Source of the DNA: CAZBXE01 sp964496125
GTDB lineage: Bacteria > Chlamydiota > Chlamydiia > Chlamydiales > CAZBXE01
Length of the DNA stretch: 64,000 bases
Reading direction: 5' to 3'
NCBI GenBank assembly: GCA_964496125.1
Contig: CAZBXE010000005.1
Span: forward strand, 94,636 to 158,635
Below the pieces are notes generated by a model, which saw only the letters and a program-made list of their open reading frames with translations, searched no databases and had not been told where the DNA came from. Below are positions 1 through 9,367 of the stretch, piece by piece. Position 1 is the first letter of the stretch; the number at the start of each line of letters is the position of its first letter. The position numbers and the translations under genes were made by a program.

Positions 1-2671
1 TTACGCTCCCGAATAAAGTGTGGAGGATCTCTTTATGCTCGTTTTTATGCAGTGCATAGGAGCCCACAGCAGGAGAGGCTGAGACTTGCCTTCCCATGTA
101 TTTTAGTTCCATTCCCTTCGGTAAAAGTTGCTGGATTTCCGTGTGAATAAAGCTCCAAGCGCCCATATTCTTTGGCTCTTCTTGCACCCAAATGGCCTCT
201 TCTAAACCTTTGTAGCTTTCAATGACTGCTGATAGACTCTCTTTGTGAAGCGGGTAGATCTGCTCGATACGAACAAGAGCGTCGGTAGGTAATTTGTGAG
301 GAGCTAGCTCAACATACACGTGTCCGGTGCAGAAGAGAACTCTTTTGGGATTTTGTGGCTCTGTAGGGTCTTTTAAAATTTCATGAAACTCACCTTGAGC
401 CAGATCGTCCAAGGAAGACGTGCAAGCAGGATGGCGCAAGAGAGCTTTTGGAGTGAGAATAATGAGAGGGGTTTCTGGTTTTCTCATCACTTGTCTTCGC
501 AAAAGGTGAAAGAGTTGTGCTGGAAGCGAAGGGTAGACAATCTGCATGTTATGATTCCCCGCAAGGATTAAGAAACGCTCTAGACGGCACGAGGAGTGCT
601 CGGGTCCTTGCCCCTCGTAGCCATGAGGAAGAAAAAGAACAATTCCACTTGTCTGCGACCACTTTTGCTGTGATGTGGCAATGTACTGATCAATAATGAT
701 TTGAGCGCCATTGCAAAAGTCTCCAAACTGCGCTTCCCAAATCGTGAGTCCATCAGGCAGGCCTAAACTATACCCATACTCGAAACCAAGGGCTGCGTAT
801 TCAGAAAGAGGAGAGTTATAAATGGAAAAATCCCCCTGCCTACCACCAATGTTCTTAAGAGGGATATGGTGTCCTTCTGTTAACTGGTCCATCCAGACGG
901 CGTGGCGGTGGCTAAAGGTCCCTCTACAAGAGTCTTGGCCTGCAAGACGGATATCAACTCCTTCACTTAAAAGGGTGGCATAAGCCAGGGTTTCCGCAGC
1001 TCCAAAATCAAACCCTCTCTTCCCTTCAGCCATATCCACGCGCTCTACATTCAAGCTTTCAATCTTTTTGTGAAGTGAAAAACCTGGAGGAACAGATGCC
1101 AGGCGTTTACTCAGATCCAAAAGTTTTTCCTTTGGTACCGAAGTTTTTACCTTCTTAAAAGGATCAAGGAGCGTGCTTCCTGAAGTTTTTTTTGCGGTGC
1201 TTCGCGCTTTTTCTAGCGCCATAGACAGTCCTCTTTTGAAATCTTCCTCAAATTCCTTTACAAGGGAGCTATCAAAAGTTTCAGTCTGCTGCAGTTTTTG
1301 TAGGTAGAGGTCTCTGACTGGCGGCTTTTTTTTAATAATTTGATACTCAATTGGTTGTGTAAACGCAGGCTCATCCCCTTCGTTGTGGCCATACTTTCGG
1401 TAGCAATTCAGGTCGATGAATACATCTAACCCAAATCTTTGCCGGATTTCCAAGGCAAGCAGGCCTACAAACACACACTCTTCAGGATGCTCTCCATTAA
1501 CATGAAAGACAGGCGCGCCAAAAGCTCTTGCGACGTCTGTGCAGTAGTAGGTAGATCTACCCTCATAAGGTCTTGTTGTAAACCCGATCTGGTTGTTAAT
1601 CACAATATGCAACGTGCCCGCTGTCGCATAGCCACCTAAGTTCATCATCTGAAGTGTTTCATACACAACTCCTTGACCCGCAAGAGCTGCGTCCCCATGA
1701 ATCAGCAAAGGGATCACGTCTTTTTTTGCACCACCCTCTCTCATGTGGAGCAATTGCCTTGCAAAGGTTTGTCCCTCCACGACTGCATCAACTGACTCTA
1801 AGTGGCTCGGGTTGTTAGCGACTGTAAGTTTAACTTTTTTACCAGCTCTTGTTGTGATCACGCTGCGAAATCCCTTATGGTATTTCACATCGCCGCTTGT
1901 ATCGAGTGTTTCTGGAAAATATCCTTCTTCAAATTCAGAAAAGACTTCTTCGTACGACTTGTCCAAGATATTGCAAAGAACATTCAATCTTCCCCGATGG
2001 GCCATCCCGATGATCAATTCTGATACCTCTTGCCGAGAGGCTATTTCAATGATAAGGGCAAGCATTGGAATGAGGCTTTCCCCTCCCTCAAGAGAAAAAC
2101 GCTTTTGCCCGGGGTACTTCGTATGGATGAAAGTTTCTAGTAGTTCTGAGCGATTGAGGTATTCGAGAGTATATTTTTTTTGCTCCAGTGGAAGAGAAAT
2201 CTTTCCTTGTAAAGGCTCTATATGCCTCTGGATCCACCCAAGAAGTTCAGTATTTTCCGTTCCCATGAACTCATAGCCAATCTTGTCACAATAGATGGCT
2301 TTTAAAACGCTAAGTATTTTTTCTAAGGAAGCTTCGGGCTCAGGCAGTAAGGAAAAGGTAGGAAATTTTTTTGTCAGTTCCTCTTCTTTGAAATAGTGGG
2401 TTGCAAGCTGGAGCTCTCTTGGCGTTCTTTGGGAGGGAGAAGCAAGTGGATTAATCGAGGCGGCCAGGTGTCCGAAGGTTCTGTAGGCTTGGATCAGGTT
2501 GAACACACGGACGTCTCCCGCAAGAGGAGCTGGTTTTTCTAGGGAGAAATCCGAAAAATTCTCAAAATATAATTTCCAAGAGGGATCTAAAGTTTGATCC
2601 TTTTTTAAATACCGCACATATTGCTCTTCTACAAAAGAAGCGCTCAATAGAGGGGGAGTCTCTCTTGTCAT
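1..2671 (-). CDS. sucA: 2-oxoglutarate dehydrogenase E1 component (C-terminal end cut by window edge)
   Basis: Thiamine-diphosphate E1 subunit of the 2-oxoglutarate dehydrogenase complex (TCA cycle, cytoplasm), which decarboxylates 2-oxoglutarate and passes the succinyl group to the E2 subunit SucB. The frame is open for 890 codons from the ATG at 2671 to the window edge. The edge codon is still sense, so only a few residues are probably missing. Visible family features are an N-terminal E2-binding-type segment, the MAHRGRLN motif near residue 226, the thiamine-binding stretch GDAALAGQG near residue 325 and INNQIGFTT just after it, and GHNEGDEPAFTQP near residue 430. The C-terminal segment still reads as SucA (RVLFCTGHVY, then EEPKNMGAW). 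No clear Shine-Dalgarno precedes the ATG. It is divergent from the AsmA-like gene. sucB would be expected just outside the window. Confidence 0.95.
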   Translation of the reverse strand, partial: MTRETPPLLSASFVEEQYVRYLKKDQTLDPSWKLYFENFSDFSLEKPAPLAGDVRVFNLIQAYRTFGHLAASINPLASPSQRTPRELQLATHYFKEEELTKKFPTFSLLPEPEASLEKILSVLKAIYCDKIGYEFMGTENTELLGWIQRHIEPLQGKISLPLEQKKYTLEYLNRSELLETFIHTKYPGQKRFSLEGGESLIPMLALIIEIASRQEVSELIIGMAHRGRLNVLCNILDKSYEEVFSEFEEGYFPETLDTSGDVKYHKGFRSVITTRAGKKVKLTVANNPSHLESVDAVVEGQTFARQLLHMREGGAKKDVIPLLIHGDAALAGQGVVYETLQMMNLGGYATAGTLHIVINNQIGFTTRPYEGRSTYYCTDVARAFGAPVFHVNGEHPEECVFVGLLALEIRQRFGLDVFIDLNCYRKYGHNEGDEPAFTQPIEYQIIKKKPPVRDLYLQKLQQTETFDSSLVKEFEEDFKRGLSMALEKARSTAKKTSGSTLLDPFKKVKTSVPKEKLLDLSKRLASVPPGFSLHKKIESLNVERVDMAEGKRGFDFGAAETLAYATLLSEGVDIRLAGQDSCRGTFSHRHAVWMDQLTEGHHIPLKNIGGRQGDFSIYNSPLSEYAALGFEYGYSLGLPDGLTIWEAQFGDFCNGAQIIIDQYIATSQQKWSQTSGIVLFLPHGYEGQGPEHSSCRLERFLILAGNHNMQIVYPSLPAQLFHLLRRQVMRKPETPLIILTPKALLRHPACTSSLDDLAQGEFHEILKDPTEPQNPKRVLFCTGHVYVELAPHKLPTDALVRIEQIYPLHKESLSAVIESYKGLEEAIWVQEEPKNMGAWSFIHTEIQQLLPKGMELKYMGRQVSASPAVGSYALHKNEHKEILHTLFGSV

Positions 2672-2778
2672 ATATTTTTCTTATAGCAACTTTAAATAAT
2701 TTAAGCTAAAAAGATATAACTTGTTTAACTACAGAAAGTTGTAAGCTGTTAAGAAAGCGTGAAGAAATCCAAAATTCT

Positions 2779-2807
2779 TTGATAAAAAACGACAGTTGCT
2801 TTACAAT
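2779..2807 (+). promoter_or_regulatory. sigma70-type promoter of the AsmA-like/riboflavin unit
   Basis: TTGATA (2779-2784), a 17 bp spacer and TACAAT (2802-2807). Initiation near 2814 would leave a leader of about 16 nt holding AGGAGAG (2817-2823) before the GTG at 2830. This placement argues against the upstream ATG codons at 2779 and 2806 as starts. Confidence 0.6.
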
Positions 2808-2829
2808 GGTGTTTTTAGGAGAGTTTTCT

Positions 2830-5800
2830 GTGACAACCAAAGGCCGAAAAATTGCTTTATTCTTGAGTTTGGTCGCCGTTGTTGCTTTTTCTGCCCTTGT
2901 CGCATTTCTGCCCACAATTCTCTCCTCTGAGTGGGGCACAAATCTTCTTTTCGAAGCCTTCAACAAGCGTATTTCTGGAAAAGTTTTTGTGAAATCTGCA
3001 CACTTCACCTGGTTTTCAGGGCAGAAACTAGGCAGCCTTTCTGTTCTTGATCAAAGAGACCAGGAGATTCTCTCCGCAGATACCGTACAAACAGAAGAGC
3101 CCTTTTGGAAGATCCTACTCTGCCCTGAAAACCTTAAACACTTGTTAGTAAGAAACTTACAAGCAGAAGTGATTCCTTATGGAGCTGGGGTAACGAATTT
3201 TCACGTAGCCCTTTTGAACCAAGCACCCGGAAGTGAGTCTGGACCTGCAATAAAGCTTTCGGATGTTTTTGCGGAAATGACGCTTCCCTCTCGCTCCTCT
3301 CCTCTAAAGATCGAGCTCCAAGGGAAGGCATTGCAACACGATCTAGGCGGCGAGTTTTCAATCCAAAGTAACCTTCAAGGGGCCGACCTCACAACCTTAA
3401 GCAAGATTCTAACCGAAAACGAGTTCTTACAAGAGAGTGAAGGTTATGTTAAAGTAAAAATTTCGAACTTGCCGGTCGATGCCCTGGATCACCTGTTCGC
3501 TTTGCAAAACCCAAGTGGACAAGGCATAGTGCGAGCTCTTCTTGGTGAAAGGCTAAACCTCGTAGTCGAAAAAAACTTTGTGCAAGGAGCTGTAAGCTTT
3601 GTTATCGATGCGAGCAGCCAGGGGCTCGACGCTAAACTTCTAGCACATGTGCAAGGCAAAAAAATATCCTTGCTTGAACCTGCCCACATATCTCTTGAGC
3701 TTGAGCCTAAGCTTCTTGAACTTCTTCAAAAAAAAATTCCTTCTGAGTGGGCCCTTTCCTTAGAAGAGAGAAGCCGCGTGGAACTTTCTCTTACGAAACT
3801 AAGTATTCCTATAGTTGATAATGCGCTTCATCTTGCAAATGCCTCCTTCCTAGCAAATCTCACTCTTTCAAGAACCCTTTTGCACATGGATAAGGAAGGA
3901 AGAAGGGTCACAATAAAAGGCCTTAAGGGAACTGTTTCCAAGGTCGAGGCAAAAGAGGAGCTTCTTGTCAAACTAGATGGCGAAGCGCAAGCAAAACAAC
4001 AGACAAGCCATTTAAAACTTGAAGCTAAGCTTCCTTTTTCAAACTTCAATAGCTCTCTTGGGAACCTTCCCCTTTGGTCTGCTCTTTCTCTGGAGAGCAT
4101 GCATATTCCATCGGCTGCCCTCGAAAAATTTTTTTCGGTTCCGAGTGAACTCCGACAAGCCTTTGGCTCCTATGTAGACTTGCAGTTAAGCTCTGTTGCG
4201 ACAAGTGGTCGGGTTGAGGCGACTTTTACTTTAAGCAGTGACACGATCCGCCTTCCCAATATCCAATTTGCATATGATGAAAGTGGACTCTTCTTGCAAC
4301 AGCCAGCTGTTGGGATGTTCATTGCCGACTCTCATGGGGCTCCTTTGCGATTTGAAAATGGTCTAGAGCTTGAAACCTTTTCTCCGATTCAGTTTACAGT
4401 AAAAGAGCTTTCTTTTCCGGGTTGGAAAATAGGCGATCCACTTTTTCCGAAGATGCAGATTGCGGCCACCTTGAATGCAGAACAGCTCACCCTCTCCACA
4501 AAGCAAGATTCAATTGCATTACAGAAGGTAGAAGCAGCAATCCTCTTACCCAGCCTGGCAAAAGGGCAACTTCTCCTCACGGGCGAGCTTTTCTTCCCCA
4601 TGGAACACTCTTTCCTACAGGCGCTTGTTGGCAAAAGGGGATCTTTTGCCGTCAGCAGCGAATTGACTCTTGCAGAATCAGGGCTTATCTCCTTCCACAA
4701 TCTTCAAGGGACAGCAGAAGGTGAAGGAGCACATCTCTCTTTTGCCGGAGAAAAAGTTCTCGATCAACCTTTTATGCTTACAAGACCTCTCTTGCTGAAT
4801 ATGAACCTGACTCAGGAGAGGTGGAACTTACTCTCGACGTTTAAAAATCACCCTTTCCAACTTGAAAAAGAGGCTCTTCTAGCCCTTCGCATAGATCGGA
4901 TTAGCTTCCCCATGAGGGCAAAAAGCTTTCAAGAAGTGCTCTTGGATGCAAAGTTGACAGCGGATGAAATCTCTATCGTGGACCAAGTCACCGGAGAAAA
5001 AGCTTCGTTTGCCAAACTAGAAGCTGATTTAAAGCTAAATTGCCCAAGTCAAGAAGCGATTTTCAATCTGCAAAGCACAATTTCCACCCCCAACGCCATA
5101 GATGGCACTGTGGCTCTGAAAGCATCGATCACGGATGTTCATGTTTTTGAGGGCAGCCTTACGTGCAAGGGGCTTCCAGTATTCATTGCAGAAGGGGTTG
5201 CTGGTCAAACGAATTTAAAACCCCTCCTGGGTAAGGATATCAACATCCTCTTGAAAACCTTTAAGGATGGAGCTGTCAAGCTCTCTGTTGAGGCAGATGC
5301 ATTTAAAGCGGAAACTTCTCTCATCCTCGCCGAAAATCGTCTTGTCACTCATCCGGAGGAACCGACCAAAATCATAGGCACACTTACCCCAGAGCAGGCT
5401 AGGCTTTTGCTTGCCTACGCACAAAAAGAGAAACCTAATTTTGTTCTCAGCAGCCCGGTAGAATTCGAAGTCGATGCTTCAAAATTAGAAATCCCACTAT
5501 CTGGCTCTGAGGGCAAGCTGCGCAAACCAGACTGGAACAATCTTTCGCTCTCGTTAAAAGGACACATGAGAGGACCGACCTTCACACGGACGGAAGCAGA
5601 AAAAAAACTTGAGTTCTCAAAAATTGAAGGCACCATAGACCTCTTTGATGCAAAACAAAAAGTGTTTTTCACTCTATTAGGACAGCCTGTAGAAGGAGCT
5701 TTAGAAAAAAATCAATTCGCACTCTCTGGAAAGATGGCTGATCTTTTCGATCCAAAGGGTGGGCTTGATCTTCAGAATATGAGTATTTCTCTGGAGGCAA

Positions 5801-6831
5801 CAACAAGAAAAATCCCTGCTTCGTTTCTTGGACAATATGGGCAGGTTGATGCCTATTGGCTTTCCCGTTTTAAAGCTCTCTTTGGTGAAAATGTAGATAT
5901 GATCGTTTCAGCAAATCTCTTCAAGAAGGAGGGGGATTTGGATGTAGCGGTAAAAGGGGAACTTGGCGCCATGACATGTAAAGGAGTCATCAGAAATGGG
6001 ATTTTCACCCTGGAGCAGCCTCTTGAAGCAGAGCTTAGCGTAACGGAAGCGCTTGGCGCTACAATTCTGCAAGACATTATTCCCATTCTCTCCTCTGCAA
6101 ACCGTTCTGAGACATCCATCTATCTCCACATAGCAAGAGAGGGGTTCTCTCTTCCGATTGCACCTTTTGATTTATCTCAAGTAAAAATCAAGTCTGCTGT
6201 TGTTGATCTTGGAAAAATGCACTTTCATGCCAATGGACAACTCTCTCAGCTCCTTCAGCTGCTTAAAGCAGATGCTCTGATAAACCCTACAGTCTGGTTT
6301 ACACCTCTTTATTTTAGTGTAAAGGAAGGTTTGATTCACACAGAGCGCGTTGATTTTCTAATCAACCACTCCTATCCGCTTGCTCTCTGGGGAGATATCG
6401 ATATGGCTCGCGGCAAGATAAAAATGACACTTGGCCTTTCTGCTGAAGCGCTCCATCTTGCCTTCGGCATCTCAGGGCTTGAGAAAAGTTATATCCTTCA
6501 ACTCCCCTTAAAGGGTCCAACAGGAAGCGCAAAAATTGATAAAGCAAAAGCTATGACAAAAATCACCGCTCTTCTTGCTCAAACACAAGGAGGACCACAA
6601 GGAGTCATCGTAGGCGGAGTGATTGATGTTCTCGGGGGCGGTAGCCTGCAGGAAAAGCGAGCTCCAGCTCCCACGACAAGCCCTCTTCCGTGGGACCAAG
6701 GGGATCATGCAGCAACAGACACTCAAAAAACTCCTAACGGTCCTCTCGAGTTTTCCAAGAGCTTACTTGAAAAAGGGGCTCAAAAGTTTCTAAACCTCTT
6801 CAATATCAAAACAGCTCCGAAAGAAGGGTAA
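2830..6831 (+). CDS. large AsmA/TamB-like envelope protein
   Basis: About 1333 residues. A short basic N-terminus is followed by one hydrophobic anchor (about residues 7-30). A very long body of alternating polar/hydrophobic segments rich in SL, SG and LQG turns follows, as in the beta-rich groove proteins of the AsmA/TamB class. Those proteins span from the inner membrane into the periplasm and act in outer-membrane lipid or protein traffic. The last 70 residues are Pro/Thr-rich. I chose the GTG at 2830 because AGGAG lies 6-7 nt upstream and a good promoter ends just before it. Longer ATG starts at 2779 and 2806 lie in promoter DNA. It ends 6 bp before ribE and is probably co-transcribed with the riboflavin genes. 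Family assignment rests on architecture only. Confidence 0.85.
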   Translation: MTTKGRKIALFLSLVAVVAFSALVAFLPTILSSEWGTNLLFEAFNKRISGKVFVKSAHFTWFSGQKLGSLSVLDQRDQEILSADTVQTEEPFWKILLCPENLKHLLVRNLQAEVIPYGAGVTNFHVALLNQAPGSESGPAIKLSDVFAEMTLPSRSSPLKIELQGKALQHDLGGEFSIQSNLQGADLTTLSKILTENEFLQESEGYVKVKISNLPVDALDHLFALQNPSGQGIVRALLGERLNLVVEKNFVQGAVSFVIDASSQGLDAKLLAHVQGKKISLLEPAHISLELEPKLLELLQKKIPSEWALSLEERSRVELSLTKLSIPIVDNALHLANASFLANLTLSRTLLHMDKEGRRVTIKGLKGTVSKVEAKEELLVKLDGEAQAKQQTSHLKLEAKLPFSNFNSSLGNLPLWSALSLESMHIPSAALEKFFSVPSELRQAFGSYVDLQLSSVATSGRVEATFTLSSDTIRLPNIQFAYDESGLFLQQPAVGMFIADSHGAPLRFENGLELETFSPIQFTVKELSFPGWKIGDPLFPKMQIAATLNAEQLTLSTKQDSIALQKVEAAILLPSLAKGQLLLTGELFFPMEHSFLQALVGKRGSFAVSSELTLAESGLISFHNLQGTAEGEGAHLSFAGEKVLDQPFMLTRPLLLNMNLTQERWNLLSTFKNHPFQLEKEALLALRIDRISFPMRAKSFQEVLLDAKLTADEISIVDQVTGEKASFAKLEADLKLNCPSQEAIFNLQSTISTPNAIDGTVALKASITDVHVFEGSLTCKGLPVFIAEGVAGQTNLKPLLGKDINILLKTFKDGAVKLSVEADAFKAETSLILAENRLVTHPEEPTKIIGTLTPEQARLLLAYAQKEKPNFVLSSPVEFEVDASKLEIPLSGSEGKLRKPDWNNLSLSLKGHMRGPTFTRTEAEKKLEFSKIEGTIDLFDAKQKVFFTLLGQPVEGALEKNQFALSGKMADLFDPKGGLDLQNMSISLEATTRKIPASFLGQYGQVDAYWLSRFKALFGENVDMIVSANLFKKEGDLDVAVKGELGAMTCKGVIRNGIFTLEQPLEAELSVTEALGATILQDIIPILSSANRSETSIYLHIAREGFSLPIAPFDLSQVKIKSAVVDLGKMHFHANGQLSQLLQLLKADALINPTVWFTPLYFSVKEGLIHTERVDFLINHSYPLALWGDIDMARGKIKMTLGLSAEALHLAFGISGLEKSYILQLPLKGPTGSAKIDKAKAMTKITALLAQTQGGPQGVIVGGVIDVLGGGSLQEKRAPAPTTSPLPWDQGDHAATDTQKTPNGPLEFSKSLLEKGAQKFLNLFNIKTAPKEG

Positions 6832-6837
6832 TTTTAA

Positions 6838-7464
6838 GTGTTTACAGGCATAGTTGAAGAAATGGGGACCATTTTAGCCATGAGACGGATCCCGTGCGGA
6901 ATTTCTTTCGGTATTGAGGCCTCAAGCCTTCTTGTTCATCTAAATCTTGGGGATTCTATCTCGGTCAATGGGGTCTGTCTGACCGCCTGCGCAAAATCAG
7001 AAGGTGTGTTTTTTGTGGAAGCAGTTGAGGAGACCTTAAGCAAAACAAACCTCTCTTCTCTTCGAGAAGGCTCCCTTGTCAATCTTGAAAGGGCGCTTAC
7101 TTTGGATAAAAGATTGGGGGGGCACATTGTCCACGGTCACGTTGATGGTGTTGGAGAGATCATTCAGAAAACGCAAAATGCTCAAGACGATAGTTTTGTT
7201 TTAGAAATTGCCCTTCCGGATTCGTTGTTAAAATACGTTGTTGAGAAGGGCTCCCTTGCTATCGATGGGATTAGCCTTACTCCCTTTGAAGTTTCGGATA
7301 CAACTTTAAAAGTTGCCATTATCCCCCATACAGCTAAAATGACGACACTTCAATTCAAAAGAGTTCATGATAAGGTGAACATTGAAGCCGATATTCTTGC
7401 AAAATATCTTGAGAAACTTGTTGTGGAATATCCCAAAAAGATGCGAAGCTGTACCCTTGAATAA
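6838..7464 (+). CDS. ribE: riboflavin synthase, alpha chain
   Basis: Catalyses dismutation of two 6,7-dimethyl-8-ribityllumazine molecules to riboflavin plus a pyrimidine, the last step of riboflavin synthesis. At 208 residues it has the family's usual length and the two tandem lumazine-binding repeats. The first begins MFTGIVEEMG at residue 1 and carries SVNGVCLT. The second begins near residue 98 with GHIVHGHVDGVG and carries IDGISLT. The start is a GTG at 6838, fixed by the invariant MFTGI N-terminus. It sits 6 bp after the AsmA-like gene and 23 bp before ribBA. No FMN riboswitch lies upstream. The cluster lacks ribD, which must be elsewhere. Confidence 0.96.
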   Translation: MFTGIVEEMGTILAMRRIPCGISFGIEASSLLVHLNLGDSISVNGVCLTACAKSEGVFFVEAVEETLSKTNLSSLREGSLVNLERALTLDKRLGGHIVHGHVDGVGEIIQKTQNAQDDSFVLEIALPDSLLKYVVEKGSLAIDGISLTPFEVSDTTLKVAIIPHTAKMTTLQFKRVHDKVNIEADILAKYLEKLVVEYPKKMRSCTLE

Positions 7465-7487
7465 TACGCATTAGGGGTAGTGACATT

Positions 7488-8720
7488 ATGAGCTTTGATT
7501 CGATCGAAGATGCACTTAAGGCCTATAGCCAGGGGGTATTCGTCATCGTCTGTGATGACCAGGACCGTGAAAATGAAGGCGACTTAATGATTGCGGCTGA
7601 AAAAGTTACGCCCTCAGACATTGCTTTTATGGTCCGATATACAACCGGCATTATCTGTGTGCCCATGGAAGCCAAGCGTCTTCGAGAGCTCGACATCCCC
7701 CCCATGGTAGTAAAGAACACAGCGAAGGGGCAAACAAGCTTTACAGTTCCTGTTGACTGTCGCCATTCTACAACAACGGGGGTCTCTGCCGAAGACCGAG
7801 CAGCTACCATCCGATCTCTTCTCGATTCCAAGGCAAAACCTGACGATTTCCTACGACCTGGCCATATCTTCCCTCTTATTTACAATGAGGGAGGCGTTCT
7901 AGCTCGTCCCGGACACACAGAATCTGCAGTGGACCTGGCTAAAATCTGCGGTCTTTACCCCGCTGGCGTTCTCTGTGAACTGGTCAATGATGATGGATCC
8001 ATGATGCGTGGCCCTGATCTTCATAAATTTGCAAAAGAGCATCAGCTGCCTATTATTACTGTGCAAGACATCATCGAATACCGAAGAGCCAACGAAAGCC
8101 AGGTAACACGGGTCTCTTCAGCTAGACTTCCGACAAAACACGGCTCTTTCCAAGGAATAGTATACACCTCGAAACTAAATAACCTAGAGCACCTCGCTCT
8201 AGTTAAAGGAGAGGTTGCAGGGAAAGAAGGCGTTTTGGTGAGAGTTCATAGTGAGTGTATTACAGGGGATGTCTTTGATTCCTTTCGTTGTGACTGCGGA
8301 CTTCAAAAATCCCTTGCGATGGAACTGATTCAAAAAGAAGAAGAAGGCATTCTGATCCATCTAAGAGGCCACGAGGGGCGAGGCATTGGACTTGCGGCAA
8401 AATTTAGGGCATATGAGTTACAAGATCAGGGGCTAGATACCGTCGAAGCTAACCTAGAGTTAGGTCACCCCGTTGACATAAGAGAGTACTCCATAGCTGC
8501 ACAGATTTTAAAGGATATGGGTGTTGTTTCAGTTCGTCTTCTGACCAATAATCCAGATAAGTCCGCAAGCCTAGCCAAATATAAAGTAAGGGTTGAGGAA
8601 CAGGTGCCTCTTCTTCCTGAAATTAGTTCAGAAAATCAATATACCTATCTTCAGACAAAAAAAGAAAAGCTTGGACATTCCATTACTTTCTCCCCCCTTA
8701 CTGGGACCTATACAAAGTAG
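7488..8720 (+). CDS. ribBA: bifunctional DHBP synthase / GTP cyclohydrolase II
   Basis: Two-domain riboflavin enzyme of 410 residues. The N-terminal half (about 1-200) is 3,4-dihydroxy-2-butanone-4-phosphate synthase, which makes the four-carbon unit from ribulose 5-phosphate. It shows the acidic metal motif DRENEGDL near residue 25 and GHTESAVDLA near 145. The C-terminal half is GTP cyclohydrolase II, the committed step from GTP. It has the zinc-type Cys pattern in GDVFDSFRCDCG with a preceding SEC, then HEGRGIGL, and the QDQGLDTVEAN and LTNNP motifs. All expected catalytic motifs are intact in both halves. Its stop codon directly abuts the ribH ATG, so the two are probably translationally coupled. 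Confidence 0.97.
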   Translation: MSFDSIEDALKAYSQGVFVIVCDDQDRENEGDLMIAAEKVTPSDIAFMVRYTTGIICVPMEAKRLRELDIPPMVVKNTAKGQTSFTVPVDCRHSTTTGVSAEDRAATIRSLLDSKAKPDDFLRPGHIFPLIYNEGGVLARPGHTESAVDLAKICGLYPAGVLCELVNDDGSMMRGPDLHKFAKEHQLPIITVQDIIEYRRANESQVTRVSSARLPTKHGSFQGIVYTSKLNNLEHLALVKGEVAGKEGVLVRVHSECITGDVFDSFRCDCGLQKSLAMELIQKEEEGILIHLRGHEGRGIGLAAKFRAYELQDQGLDTVEANLELGHPVDIREYSIAAQILKDMGVVSVRLLTNNPDKSASLAKYKVRVEEQVPLLPEISSENQYTYLQTKKEKLGHSITFSPLTGTYTK

Positions 8721-9167
8721 ATGGAGTACAAAGGGGATCCTGATACGACAGGCTTAAAACTTGCCATTGTCATTAGCCGCTTCAATGAAGAAGTAACCCT
8801 CCCTATTGCCGAGAAGGCAAAACAGGCATGTCATGACTTTAAAGTCTCCAAATATGACCTTGTTTGGGTGCCCGGCGCTTTCGAAATTCCCTTTATGACA
8901 AAACAGCTTTTAGACACAGGTCACTACAATGCGGCGGTCTGCTTAGGGGCTGTTATTCGGGGTGAAACGTCCCATTTTGATTACATCTGTGCCCATGTTG
9001 CTCAGCAGATTGGCAAGCTTGGGCTTGCCTATGACTACCCCATACTCTTTGGAGTGTTGACAACCGATACCACAGAGCAGGCAAAACATCGCATCCACAA
9101 GTCTGGGTATGAAACGGTCGCTGCCGCCGTTCTGATGCATAGCCTTCTGCTAAATATACGCAAATAA
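8721..9167 (+). CDS. ribH: 6,7-dimethyl-8-ribityllumazine synthase
   Basis: Condenses the RibBA-derived butanone phosphate with the pyrimidine intermediate to make lumazine, the substrate of RibE. The 148 residues match the family. Visible motifs are ISRFNEEVT near residue 18, WVPGAFEIP near 49, and the AVCLGAVIRGETSHFDYI active-site stretch near 73-90 with its conserved His. GVLTTDT follows near 112. The ATG directly follows the ribBA stop with no spacer. It is the last gene of the plus-strand unit; downstream lies copy A of the dispersed repeat. No convincing T-tracted terminator is seen before the convergent aroC. Confidence 0.96.
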   Translation: MEYKGDPDTTGLKLAIVISRFNEEVTLPIAEKAKQACHDFKVSKYDLVWVPGAFEIPFMTKQLLDTGHYNAAVCLGAVIRGETSHFDYICAHVAQQIGKLGLAYDYPILFGVLTTDTTEQAKHRIHKSGYETVAAAVLMHSLLLNIRK

Positions 9168-9183
9168 CAAGAAAATCTAGGAA

Positions 9184-9355
9184 TATACACAAATGAATGG
9201 GAAAGTTGTAATATGCCAAGGAAGCTCTCTCAATTTTTGTAAGAGGTAGCGGCGTCGAAGCAGCTCTGGTTAAATACCAGAGTAATGCAGACCGGCACAA
9301 ATTGAGGAATTGTCCGACGCAGGCAGAAACAAACTTTCCAGTATGTTTGTGTATA
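9184..9355 (+). repeat. dispersed inverted-repeat element, copy A (full-length, MITE-like)
   Basis: A 172 bp element bounded by TATACACAAA (9184-9193) and its exact reverse complement TTTGTGTATA (9346-9355). The similarity continues inward as GGGAAAGTT on the left against AACTTTCC on the right. The halves are further imperfect inverted copies: CTCTCTCAATTTTTG on the left, CACAAATTGAGGAATTG on the right. A central perfect hairpin, CTCTGGT-taaat-ACCAGAG, marks the middle. Related copies lie at 11459-11576, 32967-33028 and 63947-64000. There is no transposase gene inside, as expected for a miniature inverted-repeat element moved by another element's enzyme. It separates the convergent ribH and aroC. 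Confidence 0.75.
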
Positions 9356-9367
9356 TGTGTGTATAAA

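Noticed and set aside
2779..2829. ATG starts at 2779 or 2806 for the AsmA-like protein
   Set aside because: They coincide with the -35 and -10 promoter elements, and the GTG at 2830 has a far better ribosome site.
6700..6840. FMN riboswitch in front of the riboflavin genes
   Set aside because: Only 6 bp separate ribE from the preceding gene and no RFN-like conserved stems are visible.
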